A stretch of DNA of 63,955 nt from Chara braunii. Its lineage: Eukaryota > Streptophyta > Charophyceae > Charales > Characeae. The stretch spans positions 3,558,479 through 3,622,433 of the forward strand of contig BFEA01000020.1 of the NCBI GenBank assembly GCA_003427395.1, read 5' to 3'. The position numbers and the translations under genes were made by a program. The notes beneath the pieces were generated by a model that was not told where the DNA came from, ran no database searches, and was given only the letters and a program-made list of their open reading frames with translations. Below, piece after piece: positions 55,797-63,955 of this stretch (position 1 is its first letter; every line of letters starts with the position of its first letter).

Positions 55797-55920
55797 CATC
55801 TTGGCCAAGAACTTTGCTGATACGAATCAGAGGTATCAAACCGACTATCACCGCCCGTTGGCACTAAGTGCGTCGCAACCACTTGCATGCCTAACCAACT
55901 GAGCTAGGCCGCTGGAGAAG
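55797..55920 (-). mobile_element. tRNA-derived SINE, copy 1 (partial)
   Basis: On the minus strand TAGCTCAGTTGG (55895-55906) is a good pol III A box, followed by GTTAGGCATG. The 3' part (CGACGCACTTAGTGCCAAC, GGTGATAGTC, GATACCT-TGAT-CGTATCAG) matches copy 2. The segment holding the B box in copy 2 is missing here. Confidence 0.65.
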
Positions 55921-55992
55921 AAGAAAAAAAGTTTCAATCAACACTCTACAGTACATAACATTTATATACTCATACTCACACTCACACTCGTG

Positions 55993-56172
55993 TTGGCCAA
56001 GGACCCTACTGATACGGATCAAAGGTATCAAGCGGACTATCACCGCTAGTTGGCACTAAGTGCGTCGTAGGCAGTTGTGGAGCTCGAACCCACAACCGCC
56101 TGAATGCCACTAAATTATTTCATGCCTAACCAACTTGCTTGTGTGCTTAACCAAGTGAGCTAGGTAGCTAAG
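55993..56172 (-). mobile_element. tRNA-derived SINE, copy 2
   Basis: On the minus strand A box TAGCTCACTTGG (56151-56162) and B box GGTTCGAGCTCC (56079-56090) lie about 70 nt apart. The T-arm GTGGG-TTCGAGC-TCCAC pairs fully. After the tRNA-like head comes the tail shared with copy 1. SINEs are transcribed by RNA polymerase III and mobilised by LINE machinery; two LINEs occur in this window, but any partnership is unproven. Confidence 0.7.
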
Positions 56173-57489
56173 AAGAAAAATTATTTCAATCAATACTCCA
56201 GACTTAGATAAAATTTATATAATCATTAAATTTATATAATTATTAAGTTTTTATAATCACTCTTAAATAGGGATTAAGTAGGGAATGAATCATGAATGAT
56301 AGTGTATCATACTATGTTTCCAAGGAGGCACTTTCATATCTCTGCATCAATGTCACGAACTTCAACAAAGAAGATTTTACTATCTGTATTTTCCTCCCTC
56401 AGTTTATTCAGATATCGGTGCACGACCCGAGACTCTATATCAAGAAGGAAAAGAGACACATGAGTGCTTCAACTTTGTGTGGACTGCAACAGCTATTCAC
56501 AATGACGAACGTGTTCTTAATCTTAACTTAAACAATTTCGATACTAAACAACGTGCAAATTCTTCAAGTATAACCATTCCTTTCAACAGTTGTGATGATT
56601 CATACCGTGGTAATATATTTGCCTTAACAAAGAGATGTATTTCCCCAATAGACATTGACATCGAGGCATTCACAAAGCCTTACCAGTTCGGCGATTTGAT
56701 GAGAGGGATCTTCATTCGTTTATACATCTGTTTAGCATGAGAATAACTTTTCGCACGTACAAACGTTAAAATCAGTGTTTTCGACTGACCATTCTAAGAT
56801 GTATGTTAAGGTGGCACTTCATTGATAGGCCACCACCTCAAGATGTACAGGGATATGATGTTAGACACTCATAAAGAGTGAGATCGAGGATGTGGCTGAG
56901 AGGAAGGAGGGAGAACACATATTCAGCGCGTTGGTTACATCTTTACTTCTATACTTTTAAAACTATTATGAATTTTCACCTTCCTCCATTTATCTTGCCT
57001 TTGTCTTGAGGTAGTTTTGATTTGTTTCATCTAATAATGCTTGAAGCTATGTTGATTTGTCGATCTTGTCACAGTGGTAAAATCTTGTGACTGACAACTG
57101 TGATATTTTCGTAATGAACTCAATTTCATTTATTATTATTTACACGATCTCTGTTGATCTAAGCCAATTAATTGAAGGTTTCTAAAATCAGATTGCGGTA
57201 TAGATAGTTATTGAACGGCCGCGCTCGCAGTTGGGTGTACATTTCATTATTTATATTTTGCAAAAAAATTCACAAGCATGTTGTGTGACGGTCTGTTGCA
57301 TTTTGTTCGCCAGAAATTACTTAACTTAAAAAAATGTGACAAAACGGTACCATTGTCGTGGATAAGAAAATATTGTGTGTCCACCATAAGCATGAGTTAC
57401 ACGTTTTTTTCCACTTATTGAGTAGATTTTGTTATGAATTGGAAATTGTTCACTATCTCTTTTTTTTTACCAATGTTTAAGTCGAGCTA
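56173..57489. other. No gene recognised
   Basis: AT-rich. Two overlapping short plus-strand ORFs (56292-56531 and 56477-56740) have plausible composition but no motif, and may be remnants of one reading frame. Confidence 0.3.
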
Positions 57490-57552
57490 AGATTGTCACT
57501 TTATGTTTCGTTGATAAAGACCCTTTATCAAGGAAACATAAAGCAACAATCT
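57490..57552. other. 63-bp near-perfect inverted repeat (hairpin)
   Basis: Arms of 30 bases (57490-57519 and 57523-57552) match at 27 of 30 positions around a 3-base loop ACC. The innermost nine pairs and an eleven-pair block further out are perfect. The surrounding DNA has no ORF. It could be a foldback element core, a small-RNA precursor or a palindrome formed by replication; no evidence separates these. Confidence 0.75.
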
Positions 57553-57559
57553 AAACTCC

Positions 57560-59200
57560 ATCGAGATATTATTATGGTTTGTAGGATTACTATTTGTCTA
57601 TTGGGATATCAAAAATATTTTGAGGTATGCCATTTAACATTTTAATTTTTTAAAGGATGAGTGAACAACAAGAGAGGAAAATAAAAACGAATAGGTGAAA
57701 TATTTTCCCTATAAGAGTACATTAGAGATGCGATGAACGAAAAAAACATGACATTGAGAAGCTTCGATGGCATGAGAGAGTGATTGTGACAACGTTGGTG
57801 AAATATGTTTTAAAGATATCATAAAATTCACTTCTCATTCAGTCTTCTCCAACAAATACAAAGTTTGTTAGACTTAAGATGTGAGACATCACAATCAGTG
57901 TGATCATTTATGAAGGGGAAGTTTCTAATATCAGACGTTAATGAAGTCTATGAGTGTTAGTGATGACGAAACTTTTACCTTTTCGTTTGAATGAAAAAAA
58001 ACGGACTTGTGGAGATCGGAAAGGGAGGGGGATGAGGTTTGATGTTTGTGCTTGAATGAGACTATGCCTAACGTACCAATCCCTGAAAAGCATTGTGACG
58101 GATCCGACCACATTACTCTTGTTAACACTTTGGAAACAAGGAGGAGATGTGACAACTTATACGAGTCATTCAATTGGGATCACATCTGAGGAGATTGTAC
58201 AAAGGAAATTAAGATTTGAAAAAAGATATCGACCGAGAAAGGAAGAAGTGAACGGTTACTGAAGTCACTCAACTCTTTGGGAAAAATATAAGTTTTACCT
58301 TACTGATTAGATTGTTGAACGTGGATGGGAAACTGAACGATTGTAGATCCTGACTTATCGTTTCACTGAGCTTGATGAATATGATGTTAGGATATATATT
58401 CCCAAGGAGAGGGGTGGTGATTTTACATGTAAGAGACGTTGAGGCTTTGCATAGGATGTAGTGTTTAAAGAGAAGATTGTGTAGATAGTGTTGTGAGTAA
58501 AACCCACATCAAACATGCCAAAGCGATGAAATGACACTCACGAAGTACAGTACAAATCGTCAGAAAATTACGTTCAAACACGAGCCACAAATTCCAAGAT
58601 CCTCCGTTCGAACCACAAACCACGTCCGCAACCGTTAACGCCATTCCTAAGACTAGCGCGCCGCGGGCAGCGAACCAACGTAAGAGGTCTAACTACTTGC
58701 ATTGACTGTACTTATAGTCTTATGTACCCCGTAGTCAAGGCCCTCAAATGCACCGCCGGTTAGTTCTCGGTAGCAAAGTTCCTACTCAAATGGTTACCGG
58801 ATCAAGTCCTTGACCACAACTTTTATGAAAACTTCGACTGACAGGCTAAGGCCTAAGCCGCTAACTGGTTCAATCCGATTACCGCCCCATTATTATTCAA
58901 AATCTCCAAAACAGATAGTAGGATTGAGGCCTACTAAACTACAAACAAACCAACTACAAGCCAAAGCACCATACTAACAAAAGTGCGTGAGGCACGTTCA
59001 CAAACACCAACAAACAGAGCAGACAAACAGATCCTGTCTAACTGAAAAACCCTGTCTAACTATACCCGTTCCGGTTCCATCCTACGACATCAAAGTTCAA
59101 GGTGAGTCAAAACATTTCAATTTTCGACTTTCGAAATTTCGCGAAATTCCGCGAAATAGCGTGACCAGAGAACTGAACTGTTGTTTACTTAGTGCGATAT
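57560..59200. other. No gene recognised
   Basis: AT-rich sequence, then a moderately GC region from about 58560 with no motif. No supported feature. Confidence 0.35.
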
Positions 59201-59455
59201 TTAAGCGCTAAGGTCAATGCACAAGATTCCTTCATTAAGTAAACTATCGACCATAATGATGATCGATTGTCCACGAAAAGAGTAGTAATTCAGGATTCCG
59301 AGTATTCTCTGATTGTAGAATCTTAATATGTCAGCATGATCCATAGGGACAATTCCACGTTTTGCCGTGGCCTCAGGTCGGAAACGGAGGTGGCTACAAA
59401 ACCTATTCCAGCAACCTGACTGTCTGCTTCCAAATGCCATCCCTCCGGAAAGCAA
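59201..59455 (-). pseudogene. RT thumb-like region
   Basis: KRGIVPMDHADILRFYNQ followed by GILNYYSFRGQS resembles the thumb/domain X signature (I..YN...RG..NYY) of group II-intron-like and related RTs. It lies in line with the RT core and closes the recognisable element. Confidence 0.55.
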
Positions 59456-59666
59456 ATCGTCTCAAATTTCTCATAAAAAATTTCATAGGGAAGTCCTTGA
59501 GTCTCACCTCACGTTTAAGGGACAAGACCCTCCTAGGTATCGTGCCGCATACCGAAGTGTTTCGGTCTATCCTGTGTAGATAACTGCTGATCGCCGCACT
59601 TTTTTGTTTTTTACTCCCCCACGAGTAGAAAGACTGCCCATTTTTTATCTCCAACTCGCCTAAGGA

Positions 59667-60588
59667 CTATAGGCTTTCCTCGTTGCGTGACATCTGAATG
59701 CAGCCAAGATAAGGGTAATTTTGTGCACATCTCACTTGACAACCCAAAAAGTCCAACACGCCAGAGCCATCATCGGTTCTTTTCAAACACAAGTTCTTGG
59801 GGTAACAGTCAGAAAACCTGCTCACCACCCAGTGGAGGGATTCTTCCGCCAACGAAGCAATAATCAAGACCACATCGTCCACGAGGCGAATACCAAAAAC
59901 TTGGCGTTCGTACCTTCCCAAATTCGAAACAAATTTTTATTCCGCATACGCACACATCATACATGCTAAAGGTGGAATTGTGGCTTTTCCCATAGGATTC
60001 CCACGACCTGTCTGATGAGTACACCAATAGCGTGTGTGTATGTATGGGTTAATTCCATCCGCACAAATTTCAAGATATCCTCAAAACGTAGAATTCTCCA
60101 ATGATCCCCGCCAGTCGTCAGACCAAAAGAACAACCCTTACCCTGACAAAATCACGTCCTTTCTCCTGATGAAATATCAAAGCCCACTCTAGTACATTGA
60201 CGATTTCACGATGTGGCAGCCTGCTGAACATATCCTTGATTTCAAAGGAATATGCAGCCACTGTTGGTCGTTTCAGACTTTGAATCCTGTCGTTGATTGC
60301 TTCCAATCTTGTCTTTAGCATGGATACCGCAGACAAGTTGAAATGGTACTTACCTGGTATCTTGGACAGGATGAAGTTCAGGCCCTTAGCTACAACTCTA
60401 CCCGTGCGAACCATAGGTTCCACGTAAGTGGGACAGATCGGGCGGTATCGGGTCAAATCCTTATGCTTTGGTATAACATAAGAGGATCCGATGCCGCCCT
60501 TCCTATCCCATCGGGCAAAGGGTTTCAATCCAGCTGCTTCAGTATCTTCACGAATCTCTCTCAACACAACGTTATCGGAGGCCTCCAC
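59667..60588 (-). pseudogene. Reverse transcriptase core (broken)
   Basis: Motifs in order: YVIPKHKDLTRYRPI; palm motif A FEIKDMFSRLPHREI with its Asp (about 60235); after a frameshift near 60118, GRGNPMGKATIPPLACMM (motif B, about 60010); a TAA near 59939; then FGIRLVDDVVLI (motif C with both Asp, about 59880); and FLGCQV. The catalytic Asp triad is preserved. The PLP/PMG forms resemble Penelope-like and group II-type RTs more than LINE or LTR RTs. Confidence 0.65.
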
Positions 60589-60594
60589 TACCTT

Positions 60595-61305
60595 TTAACC
60601 TGTATTGAAAACAAACGTCTGCATCATAGCATCGTAGTAGAGTTTTGGGCACATAACCACAATTTTCCCTGGGTTGCGATCCAGGGGTGTTAACACGAGT
60701 CCTTCGAACTTCTTCTTGGTTTCCATCACAATATCCATCGAGAGCGCCGAGGTTTGTATCTCCCTGTCATGCGTAATACAATCAGACAATCTTCCTGTAT
60801 CGACCTGTGGTACCTTACCACGAAGATTCCTCCAGCTACCGAAACCCTCTTGAACTTCCGATCTCAACAGGCTAACCCGGTCAGCAATCGCTACCTTCGG
60901 GATATTGTTAGCATTGGCTAACAGCGGGGGATCAACCATCTCCTTGCTCAAGCGAAAGTGAACATGCCCATCCATCCTAGGATAGGGTAGGCCTGCACAT
61001 TGGCAGCTCAGCACATCACGGGCCGCATATATCCGGTGATTGTGCATCAACTCTCCTACTGTTCGGTTCTTCTTCCAAATGATGCGAGCTTTCTTTCGTG
61101 CACGCTGCAAGAAGCAAGTAGGTAAGTCACACGTCATTAACATGTCATTTAATCACCTTCCGCAATTCTGCCAGTTTTACCCTATCGTCAAACTTCACCC
61201 GGATCAACAGGTCACTGCTTAGACTAAGGTCGAATTTGTCAAGAAAAATATGTGACAGTAGTCTTCGAAGATACTTTCTGGTTGACTTCTTCGAGAAATC
61301 CTTCA
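60595..61305 (-). pseudogene. RT N-terminal region with C-x-C / H-x-H motif
   Basis: After the MITE the frame reads HIFLDKFDLSLSSDLLIRVK, then (frame change) RARKKARIIWKKNRTVGELM, RDVLSCQCAGLPYPRMDGHV and FRLSKEM. It ends NPGKIVVMCPKLYYDAMMQT. The Cys-x-Cys followed by His-x-His could bind zinc, and such a motif precedes the RT in the permuted Penelope-like group. It ends at a stop at 60595 and the frame resumes at 60588. Confidence 0.5.
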
Positions 61306-61313
61306 CCACTCGG

Positions 61314-61836
61314 CTATGAATCCCCCGCGGTCATGACCGCAGGGTCAATCTCGGCCCGCGGTCGGGATCCCGATCGCCGAGGTCGGTTGCGGGCGAGGGC
61401 CGCGGTCGGAAAACCCCGACATTTTTAATTCCTAGGATAATAGGCCAAAAACAAAACAAAAAAAATGGGGTTGTAATTTTTTTTGCGCTATACAACTGTA
61501 TAGTTTTAGTTTTGTTTTTTAACTTCGTTTTGGATTTAAAAAAAAAATGAAAAACAGAAATCCCTCAGGCAAAAGTTCTTCACTTTATTATTTTAGTAAG
61601 AAAAATAAAGGATATTGTTTGTTTTTTATCTCAAATTTGGTAACGAGCTTTGATATGACCTCAAGGCAAAAGTTGTTCAGTTTATTTTTTGGCATAACAT
61701 ATATTGTTTTCAGAGTTTTCTGATTTTTTTTATTTTTTTTTCTTGACTGCGGACTGTGGTCCTGACCGCGGGCCCACGGCCGCGACCGCAGTCCGCGGTC
61801 GTGCCCGCGATGACCGCGGCCGTGGGGGATTTATAG
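61314..61836. mobile_element. 523-bp MITE with 8-bp target-site duplication
   Basis: The termini CTATGAATCCCC (left) and CTATAAATCCCC (right, reverse complement) start long GC-rich inverted regions full of CCGCGGTC motifs. The interior is AT-rich and non-coding. CCACTCGG occurs directly outside both ends (61306-61313 and 61837-61844), giving an 8-bp target duplication inside retroelement coding sequence. Eight-base duplications occur in hAT and P superfamilies; the terminal bases do not clearly match either. Confidence 0.85.
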
Positions 61837-61844
61837 CCACTCGG

Positions 61845-62318
61845 TACACACGTAAGATTAAATGCATTCCCCAGCTGTAAAAACTAGAAAGTCTCTTTGG
61901 ATTTTTTAACAAAGAGATCAAAACCTTCTTCAAACTGTCGCACTGAGGTTTCCATGACCTGATATACTCAAAAGTCAAAAGGCCGCCCTTTTCGAACTCC
62001 CTTTTACAGTGTCTAGGAGTCGGGTTCCATTACCCCACTTGATCTTAGAAGTACCGAAAAACCTCGTAATCTTCTTCCATGGCGAGTGCCACACGTTCCC
62101 ACCGCTAACCGTCAAATTAAAGGTTCGTGTACCACTAGCATCACACTCGGATAGGATCTCAAAGAGATCAAGCCTCCATTCGTCGTTATTCTCACGACGG
62201 AAACGTAGTGGTGCGATCGTTCGGCAAGACCCTGCAGAATGTCGGGAAAGCCTAGTTCTCTTATTCCTGCCTTTGCTATGACGCCCGCCACTCCTCTTAG
62301 GTTTGACTCCTACGACAT
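61845..62318 (-). pseudogene. Linker between nuclease module and RT, frame-shifted
   Basis: Contains an open stretch (KPKRSGGRHSKGRNKRTRLS..., ENNDEWRLDLFEILSECDAS) that fits an endonuclease-to-RT linker, followed by stops. Its continuation lies on the other side of the MITE (61305 and below). Confidence 0.4.
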
Positions 62319-62640
62319 TCAGATATGGAGACCATTGTTTAATATACACCAATTCAAGTTTAGTGAGTTCACCTTAGTGGATGGAATCCAGAGGGACGAG
62401 GACATAAATCTGGATACCAAAGGAGCTCTCAGCGATCTATAAAAATGGTTCAGGCTACGATTACGGCAAGGATAGGAGTGCTCACGCCATCGAGTATCCA
62501 AATGTCTCGTCGGTTTTCCTATGTACTGCGACTTGCAATATAGGGATACTGCTACGTAAACACATTCGGACAAGTTAACGAAATCGGCACCATACTCTTC
62601 AAACAATCTTAACCACGACTCCACACACTTCCGATTTCAA
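62319..62640 (-). pseudogene. GIY-YIG-like endonuclease module
   Basis: The open stretch contains VSLYCKSQYIGKPTRHLDTR followed by WREHSYPCRNRS and NHFYRSLR. The spacing LY-(6)-YIG, then Arg about ten residues on and a His after it, fits the GIY-YIG nuclease pattern (GIY, YIG, R, H). The first motif is degenerate and the late catalytic Glu was not located. In retroelements this nuclease nicks the target to prime reverse transcription. Confidence 0.5.
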
Positions 62641-62674
62641 CGTCAGGCTCCAGATATAGACAGTCTCGCTATGG

Positions 62675-63817
62675 TTAGTCTAACACCTCCTCGATCTTCG
62701 CATCAGCCACACTTATATCCTTCCTCCATCTGGTAACGCAATCAACAATACCCCAAAGATGTCGTACAGAGAATCCTCTGCACACTGCTTCATGCACATC
62801 CTCACGTACCGTCGCGTCATCAGGTTCCACCTCATTCGTTGTCTCAACCTCGTCCTCCTCATCCGTGCCATACATGACGTGCGTTCGATGTGCTGCGATG
62901 TCAAAAATCGCTTCAAACTTCCCATTATAGGGAATCACCACTTTCTTGCACATGTTGTGAAGTACCAAAGCATCCAAGCACTTCGACTCGTGTAGGACTT
63001 GCTTCTTAAACTTCAAACGACCAACTGCTCCGATTGATGCTGGGATCTTCTTCTTCCTGATAGAACTCGGTGTCTTCCTTGGTGTAGGCGTCTTAGTTTG
63101 GTTTCTGGTCCTGGAGTGCGTGAACCTTGCCGATAGATTACCTGGCCCGCTCATCTTCAACGGTGTCCGTTTTGGAGGCAATTTCATAGGAGTGTTGTCC
63201 TCGAACACTGGTTCTTCCGCGCGCTTACGCTTCTCACTAATGCTGAGGTTACGTGTCTTGGTGTTGATCTCCTCCGTCTCGCTGCTATTGGCGATGCTTC
63301 CAGAGTCACTGCTCCCGTGGCATACCTGCTTTTGTTTACCCTTCGCCACTGCTTTGCACAGCTCCCCAATAACGTCTCATACCTCATGTTTGATATCGGC
63401 ACGCACGTCATCCTGTAACTCACCCACCTGCATGGCTACCTTGATATCAAGTTCCTTCTTCATAGATTCAACTCGCTCGGCTTCCTGTCGAAGTTTCTTC
63501 TCCTTTCGTTTCTTCTTCAACTCCGCTTCCCTTCGCTCGTTTTCCAGACGCTCCGCAGCTTCCTTGCGGTCAGCCTTCCATTTTTCCTTGGCTGCTTTGT
63601 TTTCCCGTTCGATCTCGACGAACTGACATACGGCTGCTACGCTCTTTCCAATCTCCACAACCTTGGAATGCAGCGGTTCCAAATTTGCAGCACGCGCATT
63701 GTCCCCCTGACCCGTCCGGCCCGGGGACGTTGATCTGGCCCGACTCGACGTCGATGGTTGTTTGCGAGGATACAGACATTGGTTTGCATAATATCCAAGT
63801 TCTCTGCTATGTTGCAC
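62675..63817 (-). pseudogene. Retroelement N-terminal ORF: zinc knuckle remnant and coiled coil
   Basis: One frame of about 380 codons with a single TGA near 63377. It starts with SRELGYYANQCLYPRK, the second half of a CCHC knuckle (GH...C with Tyr for His). Then come a Ser/Arg/Pro linker and about 70 residues of Lys/Glu/Arg-rich coiled coil (ENKAAKEKWKADRKEAAERL...VESMKKELD). A Lys/Pro-rich stretch and an acidic segment (GTDEEDEVETTNEVEPDD) follow, and it ends EEVLD. This resembles RNA-binding first parts of retroelement proteins. The N-terminus probably lay further right, in a frame now lost. No other function is evident. Confidence 0.5.
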
Positions 63818-63940
63818 GCTCGGTCACGGTCGGGACCGAAAACTCGGCCGCGGCCTCGAGCGTCGGCCAAATCGGCCGGGTTCGGCCACGACCGACCAGC
63901 CGAGTTTAGTGCAACAATTGTTTTTCCATATTTTAGCGCA
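63812..63940. mobile_element. Possible terminus of a second GC-rich MITE (cut by window end)
   Basis: CGGTCACGGTCGGGACCG...CGGCCGCGG...CGGCCACGACCGACC, followed by AT-rich sequence and poly-A, has the same composition layout as the termini of the 61.3-61.8 kb MITE. Only one side is present, so this is a guess. Confidence 0.3.
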
Positions 63941-63955
63941 AAAAAAAAAAAAAAA

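Larger units (their letters stand above)
59201..63817 (-). mobile_element. Retroelement with GIY-YIG upstream of RT (candidate permuted Penelope-like element)
   Basis: Read right to left: a zinc-knuckle/coiled-coil ORF (63817-62675), a GIY-YIG-like nuclease module (about 62640-62319), a decayed linker interrupted by a MITE (61836-61314), an RT N-terminal region with a C-x-C...H-x-H motif, RT core motifs, and a thumb ending near 59201. Classical Penelope-like elements carry GIY-YIG after the RT. A clade with it in front (Naiad/Chlamys type) is reported from green algae and protists, and this order fits that clade. Stops and frameshifts (near 63377, 60590, 60118, 59939) show that it is inactive. 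Element ends are not defined. Confidence 0.55.

Noticed and set aside
56292-56740. Two overlapping 79- and 87-codon plus-strand ORFs
   Set aside because: Plausible composition but no motif, no splice context and no Met-start support; not called as a gene.

Overview
This window is repeat-dominated nuclear DNA of a eukaryote, most likely a streptophyte (charophyte) green alga of the Chara type. The reasons are a ubiquitin-RUB/NEDD8 fusion with the plant-type junction [13 protein letters not shown], a short CCCTAAA-type telomere-like tract, plant-type LTR retrotransposon primer-binding sites, a CDK20/LF2-like kinase of the kind kept by organisms with motile flagella, and dense (CT)n/(GA)n, (TTTA)n and (ATT)n microsatellites. 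The species assignment is inference. No bacterial operons, rRNA genes or intact tRNA genes are visible. Single N characters inside microsatellites mark collapsed or unresolved repeats.

Layout. 1-9.2 kb: microsatellites, two small elements with terminal inverted repeats, and several minisatellites (41-bp x3, 16-bp x6, ~160-bp x4). 9.2-17 kb: non-coding DNA with GA/TTTA/ATT microsatellites and repeated minus-strand splice-donor-like sites followed by pyrimidine tracts. 17.2-20.7 kb: a telomere-like tract and an array of 14 hairpin units in two alternating types whose stems differ by paired changes (17875-18701), bracketed by a diverged ~58-bp repeat. 20.9-22.1 kb: degenerate tandem repeats. 22.5-29.35 kb: a minus-strand LTR element with a primer-binding site and a decayed gag but no visible pol. 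29.46-31.07 kb: the 3' part of a LINE. 34.1-35.3 kb: two exons of a ubiquitin-RUB fusion. 36.15-40.05 kb: a related, longer, decayed LINE on the minus strand. 40-46.9 kb: repeats without recognisable genes. 46.95-48.03 kb: the one intact gene, a CDK20/CCRK-like kinase. 51.05-52.25 kb: the 3' end of a Ty3/gypsy chromovirus, abutting a plus-strand LTR with its own primer-binding site. 53.5-54 kb: a sequencing-library artefact, with two Tn5/Nextera mosaic ends back to back inside duplicated sequence. 55.8-56.2 kb: two tRNA-derived SINE copies. 59.2-63.8 kb: a minus-strand retroelement with a zinc-knuckle/coiled-coil ORF, a GIY-YIG-like module upstream of a reverse transcriptase, and a 523-bp MITE inserted with an 8-bp target duplication.

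Two genes could have host functions: the kinase (flagellar length or cell-cycle signalling) and the Ub-RUB fusion (ubiquitin-like modifier supply), which looks incomplete here. Nearly everything else is mobile-element debris and simple or tandem repeats. The best candidate for something undescribed is the alternating hairpin array. The permuted-domain retroelement with its nested MITE comes second. Translations across 53.78-53.83 kb are artefacts and should not be trusted.
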